64,000 nucleotides of DNA. It comes from Diphasiastrum complanatum. Taxonomy: Eukaryota; Streptophyta; Lycopodiopsida; Lycopodiales; Lycopodiaceae. The notes under the pieces are model-generated. The model searched no databases, was not told the origin of the DNA, and saw only the letters and a program-made list of their open reading frames with translations. Shown here in pieces: positions 1 through 10,593 of this stretch; the first letter of the stretch is position 1; each line of letters opens with the position of its first letter. The position numbers were made by a program, and so were the translations under genes. Where the stretch lies: positions 37,692,585-37,756,584 of the forward strand of contig CM055102.1 of NCBI GenBank assembly GCA_029204225.1, read 5' to 3'.

Positions 1-334
1 GCTCGTTTTGACCCAAACAAAAGGCTATAACCTCCAAACAAAGGGCACCTGGACTGTACCTACAAGTACGGTACAGCAAAACAGAGTGATTGCAGCGAAG
101 AAAGTGTTCGGAGTGCGCAATAAGTGATTTCACCATTCCACTTGGCATGTACTTGGGAGTTGACGACTGAGTGCATTTTGGAAGGCGATGCCGATTTGGC
201 TTTCAAATTGGTGGAAAAGCGGCAAGTGGCCTGGTAAGGGAAAAAGTGCATGTCATTATTTTCAACATCTGACATCATTGTTGGCCTCGGCATATTGTTT
301 TTAGCCTATGGCAGAAGTTTGAAACAGTTCTGCG
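1..334. other. Leader of the first Copia remnant, no gene seen
   Basis: This stretch precedes the gag start at 335. I see no terminal repeat, primer-binding site or convincing ORF. It is probably the untranslated leader of the Copia element that follows, with the 5' LTR lying outside the window or lost. Confidence 0.4.
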
Positions 335-1186
335 ATGGCAAACATGGGAGAGTCCATTTTGAGTGAAAGTAGCAAATTGGTCGGGATTTCCAACTTTGCA
401 GTGTGGAAATTCAAAATGAAAAACATACTAATGGAGAAAGATGTGTGGGAAGTCATCACAGGTGATGAGAGAAGGCCGCCAAATGAAGCAGATATCAAAG
501 TGTTCGACAAAAAGATGAGGAAAGCTTTAACCTTCATTAACTTGTCAGTGAAGGATCACATCATTACCCACATTTGTGATGCTATTACACCTAGACAGAC
601 ATGATATGTTCTAAAGGAGCAATTTGAGACATCAAATCCATCAAGAATCATGTTTTTGAAGTCAAAACTGAATAGTGCCCACATGGAGCAAGGGGAGCAC
701 ATTCAAATATACATGACTAGAATCAAGACAATGAGGGATGAACTGCATTCTATTAGTGAGTGCATACGTGATGTGGAGCTGGTGCACAATGCATTGTGCG
801 ACATTGCAGAACTCTATTAGATGTTTGTGAGCGAAATAACATCAAGAGAAAGATTTCCAACCTTTGACGAGCTCACAGGAATCTTGATGCAGGAAGAGCA
901 ACGACGAGAAATGGTGAAAGCTAGACATCAGAATACTGACAATCAGGCACTTGCAACACGCCAAAAACAAGGCAAGGGCAAGGGCAAGAAGAAATCTAAG
1001 CAACAATTTGCCAAGACTCAAGAGGATGAGGGATCTTCCAGTAAGACCAAGAAGAAAGACAAGTGTTTCCATTGTGGTAAAAAGGGCCATTGGAAGAGTG
1101 AATGTCGTAAATTCCTGGCAGAACAAGGCAAGGGGAAACCAAAGAAAGCTGGAATCTTGAAGATGCTTTTTGACTTCTTCAGTTAG
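335..1186 (+). pseudogene. Copia retrotransposon gag, two in-frame stops
   Basis: This is the nucleocapsid/capsid (gag) gene of a Ty1/Copia retrotransposon. One reading frame runs from the ATG at 335 to 1186 and is broken by TGA at 602-604 and TAG at 818-820. The N-terminus has the typical gag opening (FAVWKFKMKNILMEKD), followed by a UBN2-like helical region and a basic linker. A zinc knuckle of the form CX2CX4HX4C (CFHCGKKGHWKSEC) starts near 1064. The start resembles that of the minus-strand Copia gag near 36.8 kb, so the two are relatives. Protease and integrase do not follow. The element is dead, and the stops are in frame without shifts, suggesting point decay after an older deletion. 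Confidence 0.85.
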
Positions 1187-1402
1187 TACATTTTTGTGGA
1201 CACATTTAGTCAAGAGCAGGGACATGCTATGTATAGTGAGGATACCACCTGATGATGATCCATTCATTGACCTTCCAAGTGATGAAAAAGAGGATACATC
1301 TCAAGATACTACTACTCAACCTCAACAGAAGGATGTTTATGGGATACATTTTCACCAAAAAACCGATCACCTGACAGGAAGCTCCCTAAGTGGTTTGAGA
1401 GA

Positions 1403-3036
1403 TTGTTGGAGAGCCGCGACATGGATGACTTTCTAGGATCAGCTACCCAGTCAGAGCTACGAAGATCAACAAGAGAGAAGACACAACCTGAAAGGTATGA
1501 AGCAAATTATGCTCTCTTATCTAGCATTAGTCAAAGCAAAGAACCTTCGACTTATGGTGAAGAGAAGGATGATGACATTTGGGTCAAGGCCATGGGAGAG
1601 GAGATGGAGTCAATTGCTAAGCATAGCATGTGGGACTTAGTAGAACCACCAGTTGGCAAGAAACCCATCGGTTGCAAGTGGGTATACAGGACTAAGTACC
1701 ATGCAGATGGAAGTATAGCAAAGCACAAAGCAAGATTGGTGATCAAAGGGTATGCACAAAGTAAAGGCATCGACTATGAGGAGACCTTTGCGCTGGTATG
1801 TAAGTGGAATACTCTACGTCTACTTGTTGCTTTAGCTTCACATTTTGGTTGGCCTTTGCATCAGATGGATGTGAAATCTGCTTTTCTAAATGGTGAGTTG
1901 GAAGAACAGGTGTTCATGGATCAACCTGAAGGCTTTGTAGCAAAGGGACAAGAAAATAAGGTATGTCGCTTGAAGAAAGCGCTTTATGGTCTTAAACAAG
2001 CACCACGTGCGCGGTATGGTAGGATTGATGTCCACTTTCGTTCAAAGGAGATGGTGAGAACACATTCTGATCCAAATCTATATGTCTTATGCTTTGATGG
2101 TATGGTTGCTTTGATTTCTCTTTATGTTGATGGCTTGATTATTACGAGAAATAATCAAGAGATGATAGACATGATCAAGAAAGACCTCATGGAGCAATTC
2201 GAGATGACAGATCTCAGTAGATGCATTATTGCCTTGGAGTAGAGGTGTGGCAAAAAGGACACGAAGTGGGTTTAACACAGGTGAAGTATGTCAAACAGTT
2301 GCTGCACATGTTTAGGTTGCAGGATTGCAAACCAATGAATACTCCTATTGAACCAGGTCAAAAGCTTTCTAAGCTTGATGAGTCACAGTCATTTGATGCT
2401 ACGTTGTAAAGGCAGTTAGTAGGGAGCTTGATTTACCTTACCACGACTAGACTAGATATATGCTATGTTGTTGGCATTGTAAGTCAGTTTATGGCAGCAC
2501 CTACGTAAACGCATTGGAAAGTAGCTAAACGCATTTTGCGTTATGTGAAAGGCACTTCAGATTATGGCTTGATTTACATGAGGCATGATGGGTTACCTGA
2601 GTTGTGTGGCTATGTGGATGCAGATTGGGGAGGTGACTATGATGATCGTAGATCCACCACAGGATATGTATTCCAGTTTTGTGGTAGTTGCTTTTCCTGG
2701 TCTAGTAAGAAGCAAAGTACAACTGCTCTTTCCACCATAGAAGCAGAGTATAAGGCAATGTCTAGTGCAGCACATGAAGCTATATGGTTGAGACAAATCC
2801 TGGAAGAAGTTGGCATGAAACAAAAAAATCTCACGACATTACATAGCGATAGTCAGAGTGGCATTCAACTAGCAAAGAATCTAGTGTTCCATGCGAGAAC
2901 CAAACACATTGAGATTCAGTATCACTTTATACGTGAGAGGCTGCTGAGTCGTGAAATTCATGTTGTTCATTGTAGTACGGAAGAACAACTAGCTGATATT
3001 TTCACTAAGCCACTCTACTTTAAGGTAGAGAGTTAG
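1403..3036 (+). pseudogene. Copia reverse transcriptase and RNase H, decayed
   Basis: This is the RVT_2 reverse transcriptase plus RNase H of the same element. The linker before RT carries the usual RRSTR basic motif near 1460. Landmarks in order are KWVYRTKY, KARLVIKGYAQ, HQMDVKSAFLNG, LKKALYGLKQAPRA, the catalytic box as YVDG instead of YVDD, and then CGYVDADWGGD, KKQSTTALSTIEAEY and ADIFTKPL of RNase H. There is a frameshift near 2225, TAA at 2407 and TAA near 2505. The altered YVDD box alone would be expected to inactivate polymerization. The region joins gag with only about 215 bases between, so protease and integrase are deleted. No polypurine tract or 3' LTR is evident in 3037-3302, where I see nothing further. 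Confidence 0.88.
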
Positions 3037-3302
3037 AATTAAAGTAGAATCACTGTGCTACTGTACTGTGGGTCCTATCAGTTGATAAGGATCAGTTGGC
3101 CTCGCCACGAGGCAAGTCGATGGGCACGCATCCCGCCAACGGCAACCTAGGTCATGCATTGGTTGCCTGAGTGAACAACTATATGTACAGTGTAATTTCA
3201 TTTTGAGAAATACAGTTGCTATGTGAGCTTGATGTGGAGAGTGTTTTATGTCTATGTTACTGTGTAGTATGATCTGTGTTCCTATGCAAAGCAAATTCTA
3301 AG

Positions 3303-4106
3303 TGTTAATTCTCTCTTAAGGATTGGTTTGGGATTAGTATCAGGTAGTGTGCACGGCTTGGAGGCCGATCCATCATTCTACTCAATTCAATGCTTCTTAG
3401 TAGTCGGTTCCCTAAGGAGTTCTTCTTACAACTGTTGAGTGACAGTTGTAAGAAGCACCTTGTAGGATTCCCATTTGTGTTAGTATCAAGTAGATGTGCA
3501 GGACTTGGAGATTGATCTACCATTCCACTGATTTTTGATGTTTCCCGGTTTCTGGCTCTTTGAGGAGTTCCTACAATTGTTGAGTGATAGTTGTAAGAAG
3601 CACTTTGTAGGTTCTGTGGTTTCAGTTTAAAAGAGACTGTGTTGATTCTGTGATTCCAATAGAACTAGATTTAGTTTAGTTTCAAGATATTTTTGTAGAT
3701 TAGATTAATAATAATCTGCAGTTTGTAATAACAAAGAAAGAGCTAAAACAGTTTGCAGAAAGTAGGAAATCGAGTTCTTGACAGATCCTATATCCAAGAT
3801 GAGCTACCACTATCAATAAAAGAACGAACAGGTTGTCGTTGTGCCTTTGACAGGCATATACAACACCATTATACTACCATTACACTGAAGACAAAATGGA
3901 TAAGAAGCCATCTATGGCTGAGCCCATTGTAAATCTGATTCTGTATCAAACAGTAGCTGCTTGAACATCCATAGAATATTTGAGTCTCAGCTAACTGTCT
4001 CAGCTATCCGAGTCTCAACTAATAGAATCGTTGTCAAGTAGATGCTAATAGAGGATGAAGAAGGTGCTAATAGAAAAGTAGAGACAAGAAGATAGTTGTA
4101 CAAACA
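3303..4106 (+). repeat. LTR-like repeat, copy A
   Basis: The 804-base repeat begins TGTTAATTC and ends CAAACA, so it has the TG...CA ends of an LTR. A second copy in the same orientation lies at 15363-16174. Both contain an internal duplicated block around CAACTGTTGAGTGACAGTTG. Similarity stops sharply at both ends. Copy A has no matching flanks (CTAAG left, TTGGC right) and is followed by a primer-binding-like sequence, so it reads as a 5' LTR whose 3' partner is missing or is copy B. Confidence 0.7.
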
Positions 4107-4126
4107 TTGGCGTCGTTTGTCATTGA
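4107..4126 (+). other. Primer-binding-site-like sequence after LTR copy A
   Basis: Right after the CA end of the repeat comes TTGGCGTCGTTTGTC. This resembles the TGGCGCCGTTG-type primer-binding site that I recall from plant Ty3/Gypsy elements. It supports reading copy A as a 5' LTR, but the match is imperfect and no coding region of such an element follows. Confidence 0.35.
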
Positions 4127-4289
4127 CAGTCTTCTTGCATTTCGATCCATAGAACACGTTTTACTAGTCCATCTTTCAGTTCTATTCATTTATGTTTGTG
4201 TTGCTTGCTATCCTCAATTTCTATTTCCCACAAACACACATTCTATATTGTTTATCAAGTCGTGATTGTTTCAAATATGTGCGAACTCA

Positions 4290-5664
4290 CCCCAGAAATT
4301 CAGAAAACCCGCCGTCGCACCGCTGTTTTGCACCGCCAGTCAAAAATTCGAGTTCTTGAATTTTTTGAGTTTTCCGATTTTTGCATTTGTCATTTTCTTC
4401 AATTTTCAAATTTTTTTATTTATTCGATTTTCTCAAGTTTTTTTTTTTGAATTTTCTCAATTTCTATCTGTCATGCATCCGCCAAAACACTTCAAACAAA
4501 AAAAAAAATTCAAAAAATTTTACTCCGACGATCCCATCGGACGATTCCATCTGAAGATTGCATCCGACGACTACAAAGAATCCCAAAAACAACATAAATT
4601 TTTTCTCAAACAACTGCATCCGGCGTTTTTTCTCAGATCAGTATTTTTTATTTTTTCGAGTTTCCTAGAAAAATTTTGAGTTTTCTGAATTTTTTGAGTT
4701 TATCCATTTTTTTGAATTTTTTTCAAAAAAAACTTGTGTCTGATGATTGCATCCGACGAACTGCGCAAAAAGACTTTTTTTTGACGACTACATCTAACAA
4801 CTTGCCAAAAAAAATCTCTTTGACATTTGCATCCGACGAGTCTAATTTTTTTGAGTTCTGAATTTTTGAATTTTTCGTGATTTTCAAATTTTTCGAGTCT
4901 TTGAACAGATTTTTTCCATTCGACGTTGCGTTGTCGCTGGTGGTCATCTTCTCACTTTTATGCTCTACTAACTCGGTTATAACAGTGAATTTTTGAGTTC
5001 GTTCTATTTTTTATTGTCTGCTCCTTGTCTTTCCATGATCTTTTTTCAAGCACACATTCAATCATGACTCTGCATTCCGATTTGCATCAGAATACCACCG
5101 ACAAATGTTCAAGAAAACCATCGACACACTGTTCTCAAACGTTCCTTGAAACCACACATGTTTCTACTAAACTCCATTTTTTGAAGGAGAACCGATGAGC
5201 TCTTTTCTCTAGAGCCGACGAATCCATCCGCCTGCGCATCTCAAAATTCCATCCAACAGAGCATTTTCATCTCAATTTGCATCCGACACTCTTCCATCTC
5301 AATTGCATCCAACACTCTTTCATCTGCATTTACATCCACCGTCCTAATTTACATATTACATCCGACGTCCATCTCCAATGTTTCCGACACCCATTTCCAT
5401 TTGCATCTGCCACATTTGCATCCGTTGTCTTGATCTTTAGATTATATCCCACGTCTTTTCTAATTTTTTGAGTTTTTCAAATTTTGGATTTTTCGATCTC
5501 TTGTAACTTTTTTCTTTTTTCGATCACTTGTATTTTTTTCATACTTTCAATTTTTTGATACTTGACTCTAATTTTTCAGAATTTTTTGAGTTTTTCAAGT
5601 TTTTTGAATTTTTTCGATATCTTAACATTTTTGGAGTTTTTCAAGTTCTTTCAAAAAAATTTCG

Positions 5665-5695
<31 letters not shown>

Positions 5696-6506
5696 GTTTT
5701 TTCAAAACTGTACATTGTTCCATCCTCTGTAATTTTTTCATCCAATATATTTTTTCGACCCAGCTTTTGCGTCCATAGCCTTTCTAGTTCCATCTTGCGT
5801 ATTTTGAATTTTTTTCGAGTTTTTTTTAATTTTGATATTTTTTCGAGTATTCAACTCTTTTAAGTTTTCCGAGTTTTGAAATTTTCTGAGTTTTTCGAGT
5901 TTTTAAATTTTTTGAGTTCTTTTGGATTTTATAAATTTTTCGAGTTTTTTCAACTTTTTAAATTTTTTCGAGTTCTTTTCAAGTTTTTCGAGGTTTTTCG
6001 AGTTGTATCACGATTTTCGAGTTTCTACGATTTTTCGAGTTTCTTTCAATTTTTTTGATGTTTTTGATTTTTTCACATTTTTCGGTTTTTTTCGATACCT
6101 TATAATTGTTTCGATACTTGACATTTTTCAATCTCTTGTCATTTTTTCCATACTTAAGATTTTTTCAATACGCGACTCGATGTTTTCTAGAATTTTTTGA
6201 TATTGTATCAACTCAAACAATCCAAGATTTTTTCAATATCTACAATCAGATTTTTTCGATGCTGTATTGACTCAATTTTTCGGAGTGTTTTCCGAGTCTG
6301 TGTATAAATTTTTCGATACTATCAGCATTTTTCAATATTTTTTCAAATTTTTTGATCATTTGTATATTTTTCGATTCTTTTGTAAGTTTTCGATCCTAGA
6401 ATTTTTGGAGCCCCTATTTTATTGAGCACCCTATTTTTTTGGACTTAGATTTTTTCAATCCATTCATTTTTCAAGTCTAAATTTTTTCAATCCATTAATT
6501 TTTCGA

Positions 6507-6558
<52 letters not shown>

Positions 6559-7130
6559 AGCCCTGATTTTTTTATTTTTATTTTTTGAGTTTATTTTGCG
6601 AGTTTTTTGAGTTATTTTTTGCGTTTTATTTTTTCAAATTTATTTTTTGAGTTTCATTTTTTAGAGTTTCGTTTTCCGAGTTTATTTTTTCGAATGGAAT
6701 TTTTCGAGTTTTATTTTTTCGATCAATTATTTTTCGATCCTTTATTTTTTCGATACCTTGTAATTTTTTTCGATCTCTATCATTTTTTTAATCCCTTATA
6801 CTTTTCCGAGCCATTGTCAATTTTTTCGACCCATGTTGTTTTCCGACATACTTGTGCATCCGCCCGTTTCCATTCGACACCTATCTTGTCTCCGACAACC
6901 TCCATCTCAGTTTGCATCCGACCCACTCCACCTACATCTGCATCCGACATCCATCTTGCATCCACCAGTATCCATCCGACACACACCACCTTCATTCGCA
7001 TTTGACACATTTGCATCCGCCGACCTCCATCCGACACATTTGTCTCTGCTACTGCATTTTGTTACATCTGTCCCTTTATCCCCTTTGCATCTCACAGTTG
7101 ACATCCGACAAACTTCGAAATACATTCGAT
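4290..7130. repeat. T-rich cryptic repeat region (TTTTTCGAGTTTT and CATCCGAC words)
   Basis: About 2.8 kb is built mainly from two short words repeated without a fixed period. One is a run of T interrupted by CGAG or GAG. The other is CATCCGAC(GA), clustered at 4520-4840, 5220-5440 and 6840-7130. A pure T run lies near 5668-5695. All ORFs here are low-complexity Phe/Ser-rich or His/Pro/Thr-rich translations and I regard none as genes. It could be the non-coding interior of the element beginning with LTR copy A, or a locally amplified simple-sequence region. Confidence 0.7.
6511..6555. repeat. (TA)n microsatellite
   Basis: An uninterrupted TA dinucleotide run of about 45 bases inside the T-rich region. 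A shorter TA run lies near 16448-16467. Confidence 0.95.
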
Positions 7131-7655
7131 GACCTATTAGAGTTCTTCACCATTGCTCAGATTTTTATGATTGATTTGCCATCTAAATCATATTCTCTCA
7201 GTTCAATCATATATGAGAAAGAATCAATACAGAATTCTATATTGTTGATCTGATTCTGGTATAAGATTCAGTCAAAGACAAACCAGATGATCGAGAGTTG
7301 TTATACGAACAAGCTTATATCAATGATTAGGCCTTATCTGGGATCCATTCAGTTGGACATAAAAATGAGATTCATCACATTCGAATCCATCGGAAAGGAG
7401 ATAGACTGCGAGAAGTATCTTGACAAAAGGAAAGCTGAAAAGAAAAAACAAAAGACTCTTAGTTACACAGAGCTATCTTGATAATCGATTGTAACTTTGA
7501 AGTGCTGCGCAATGATATCAACCAATAAGTTCTTGATTTTATGCAGGCAATTGCTGATCCATGCCTTTCCAAGAATCAAGCAGTAAAGTTGAGGCATTGC
7601 AATGGGACCTGCAACACTACAGGAGGAGGATAATGTTAGCTGATGCCATGCCCCT
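7131..7655 (+). other. Host flank with possible exon cut by an insertion
   Basis: Base composition returns to normal here. A small ORF at 7287-7481 (64 residues, Lys-rich end) is unrecognised. A reading frame starting at ATG 7561 runs into the Copia-like insertion at 7656. If the insertion and one CCCCT copy are ignored, it continues in frame from 14892 to a stop at 14943, giving about 48 residues. It could be part of a host exon or chance. Confidence 0.3.
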
Positions 7656-8356
7656 TGTGAAAGCACTGTACTTTAGGACCATAAATGGATCTACAAAAGA
7701 TCCACAAGAGTGATTGGATGCTTGCTTAACAATCTATCATAAAACTAGTCATCAAAAAGTTGATCTAGATTGGCAATTTGACAAACAACAAGCATTAACA
7801 ATCAAAAGCATTGATCAACATTGAAATCCGAGCCCACACGTGTGTACTACAGGCTGTAGTACGACCTTTAACCTGAGAAATAAGTAGAAATTGATTTGGT
7901 TTCATTTGGATCACAAAAACTCAATGTACATAGTGAACTAGCTTGAGATTGCCAATGAGCTCCAAAAATTTTCTATCTTCTCACTATGGAGAGAGAGAAT
8001 ACATAGCAGATTCGACTTCCTTCTTGAAGTTAGGTGGATTTCCAGCATGTAATAAGGAAGATAACTCACTCTCCTTGACCTAAAATGAAACCCTAGCCTA
8101 GATCCTAGAGTTATGCTTGGTAGGTAGCTAGTTGGTCAAATTTTCATCTTAAACTTAGGTGTAGGTCCTATAAAGTAGGGATGACCACCAAATAGACATG
8201 ACCAACTCTCTTGACTTGACCTAACCTATATTAGGAGTGGGTTGCCATGTAGCATTTTGGCATTACATTTGTGGAACCCAATTATACACAATATTTACAA
8301 AGTTCTACATGGTTTTTGATCAAGCTATCTTTGCCAATTTTTGGCAATTCTTCACA
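7656..8356 (-). repeat. 3' LTR of outer element
   Basis: This 701-base LTR starts TGTGAAAG and ends TTCTTCACA on the plus strand. It is near-identical by eye to 14188-14886, apart from scattered substitutions and small indels, indicating fairly recent insertion. Confidence 0.93.
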
Positions 8357-8368
8357 GTCCTCCTCAAA
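8357..8368 (-). other. Polypurine tract of outer element
   Basis: On the minus strand TTTGAGGAGGAC immediately precedes the TGTGAAG start of the 3' LTR. This is the normal position and composition of the plus-strand primer for Copia reverse transcription. Confidence 0.75.
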
Positions 8369-8698
8369 TTTAGCTTGATCTATCTACAACTCTCTTGCTA
8401 GATGAATGAATGCTTTTAGAAGTGTCTCTACAAACAAGAAACTTTTGAGACTCCAATAGAGAATGGTGTCCATGAAGGATCTTTCACCACCTCTTAAAGG
8501 ATATCTTACAAGATGTTCTATAAATGTATCATGTAGCACACTTCAAAAACTATACATCATGCCAAGCCATGGATTCCAAGGCATTTTGTGCACTTGAAGA
8601 TACATTAATTAAACTATTAAGTGCATACACATTGTTGCCAAAGACTGTTTGCCTTGCTTGATCCATATGATTGAGCCTATATGGCTCCATCTTGATAC

Positions 8699-9580
8699 TC
8701 AAGATACTTTTTGGAGTCCTCGGGTCTTGAGCTTGCTCCTCCACTTGACTTGACTCCAAACCATCAATGAACTGAATAAAGTGTTGACCAAAGGTGGTTC
8801 TTCAAGTTTACAAATCTTCCACTCTTGAAAGATCACATTTCCACCATTGACAACTTCTTTAGTAGAAAACAAGTAGATTCTACAATCTCTACTTGAAGAG
8901 CAAAACATTAAAATTATTCCTATCATTGAAATAGGATAATCTTTGGTCGTTACATTGGAATGATCATGCTCAAAGCATGTGGACCCCAAGATTTCCAATA
9001 CAAATGATGTTTCATCTTTTATGACACTATTCAAACTATTACAAAAATAGTTATCCAATGAAATTGCTTTATCAACAACAAATGGAGATTTGAAAGCATC
9101 TAATTTCATTGTCTTGTCATAAAGAGTACTAAACACCATAGATCTTAAAGATAAGCAACAAGTCACTTCATGTCTACTAATACTATCTAACAAGTACTCA
9201 AAGATAGTAGACTCTCCAATGCTCACCATCCTTGCAAGATGCACACCTGAATGGAAAATTTGCATGCAATTTGATAACTCGACCATTGTGATTGAGGACT
9301 CCCTTGGAACTCTCATGCTTTGAGGCTGATCTTCAAGATCTTCCTCCTTTTGATGCTCCTCCTCAATGCAAGCAAGATCACACTTTGCCAAGATCTCCTC
9401 TTGAGTGATCTCCTCCTTTGGCAAGCTCACCCTCTCAAAAGCAACACTAGCTTCCAACTTAAACAATTTTCCATGCTTAAATCCCTTTGCAATGCAAACA
9501 ACATTATTCAAGATGAAACAAACACCATGCTTAAAGTGGACATCCAAACCACTTTCTAAGAGTAGACCAAAACTAAGCAT
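8699..9580 (-). pseudogene. End of protease domain fused to an unrecognised ORF
   Basis: This 293-codon open frame starts with the end of the Copia protease/pre-integrase region: NMLSFGLLLESGLDVHF preceded upstream by NVLYVPSITK, then GFKHGKLFKLEA. After roughly residue 60 it becomes Glu-rich, then a Ser/Cys-rich sequence of about 200 residues in which I find none of the integrase (HH-CC, DDE) or reverse transcriptase boxes. In an autonomous element this position would hold integrase and RT. The open frame is notable in a non-autonomous element: it may be captured host sequence or badly diverged element sequence. No signal peptide or membrane segment is obvious. Identity unknown. Confidence 0.5.
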
Positions 9581-9906
9581 ATTCTTGGTGATTGATGGTA
9601 CATAAAGGACATTTTATAGATCCATGCATTTTGAGGATTCTAGACACAAAGAGATGGTGCCAACACCACCTATCCTGCACTCTTCATCATTTGCAGTAAA
9701 GTCAAACTTTTTAGCATCATTGAAAGAGTGTAAGGTTGAGAAAAAGTCCTTTTCACAAGACATGTAGGAGCTAGCCCCACTATCGATCTACCAATTGTCT
9801 CTTGAATTGCTATTGCTTGTTGGTGAGGATGTAGATGCCATCAAGAATACATCTACTTCATCCTCCTCCTCCTCCTTTGCAAGGTTTTCTTGTTTGTCCT
9901 CCTCCA
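9581..9906 (-). pseudogene. Copia aspartic protease region of outer element
   Basis: Reading the minus strand from 9906, an acidic linker leads to the retroviral-type protease active site IDSGASSYM near 9780, then the domain ends in NVLYVPSITK near 9600. An in-frame TAG replaces the residue just before IDSGAS and another stop lies before NVLYVP. The frame is continuous with the gag at 12594-13392 once the nested element and one CTCCA copy are ignored, so gag and protease were one polyprotein. The protease would have cleaved that polyprotein. Confidence 0.75.
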
Positions 9907-10169
9907 TGTGAAAGATTCAACTAGTTTCCACACATTTTGCAATATTTCCATATTTGACATATTGAGGCCAAACTTGTTTTAGACTTAGAGGTTGACTTTT
10001 CAAAGTTCATTAGTCTAAGTTTCATTTGAATAAACACTTTTTGAATTTATGGGAAAGATAGAATGCGAGTTTGAGTAGATTCAATTTGAATAAGTTGGGT
10101 ACATTGAATCTAGACCCAAAATTAGTAGGGTTAGCATTTTGGTGGGAAAGCCAAGTGGCCAAATAGGGT
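9907..10169 (+). repeat. Truncated 5' LTR of nested element
   Basis: This matches the first part of 11940-12588 (TGTGAAAGATTCAACTAG onward). Similarity ends at AAATAGGGT, after which the sequence reads straight into integrase. Confidence 0.9.
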
Positions 10170-10593
10170 ATACAACATCAAGGACCCCACAACAAAATGG
10201 AGTAGCTGAAAGGAAGAATAGGACTTTATGTGAAAGTGCTAAAGCTATGAGGTTAAGTGCTAATTTGACAAACCATTTTGGGATCAAACTTTGTTGTGTG
10301 CCAATTTCTTGTGCAATAGGTGGCCGAGTGCTATGTGGAAGGACACCTTTTGAGATGCTATTCAAGAGGAGGCCGAGTGTCAACTTTCTAAGAACCTTTG
10401 GATGCACATGCTATGTCAACATTACTCTTGATGATAGGACCAAGGAGGATCCATCTTCAAGAAGAGGTATTTTTGTTAGATATAGTGAGGTGAGTAAAGC
10501 CTACAAGGTTTACATTCCTTCTACTAACAAAGTGATTGTTGGTAGAGATGTCATTTTTGATGAGGGAGCATTCCAAAGGTGTCTTCAAGCATG
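10170..10593 (+). pseudogene. Copia integrase C-terminal half (nested element)
   Basis: The frame opens in the rve core at TPQQNGVAERKNRTLCESA, which holds the final catalytic glutamate region of Copia integrase. It continues through the conserved C-terminal landmarks (FGCTCYVNI, a RRGIFVRYS version of the usual K/R-GI-FVGYS box, SKAYKVY, VIVGRDVIFDE) to a stop at 10591. The first two acidic residues of the DDE triad are deleted. Integrase normally inserts cDNA into the genome; this fragment cannot. The next frame (10579-10794) has the PRRTSRERQVPSR linker that normally precedes RT, one frameshift away. Confidence 0.85.

Noticed and set aside
3036-3303. LTR copy A as the 3' LTR of the first Copia remnant
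   Set aside because: There is no polypurine tract before it, 266 bases separate it from RNase H, and a primer-binding-like site follows it, which indicates a 5' LTR.
4196-7253. Many ORFs of 60-155 codons rich in Phe/Ser or His/Pro/Thr
   Set aside because: They translate the T-rich and CATCCGAC words in all frames and have no domains; they are composition artefacts.
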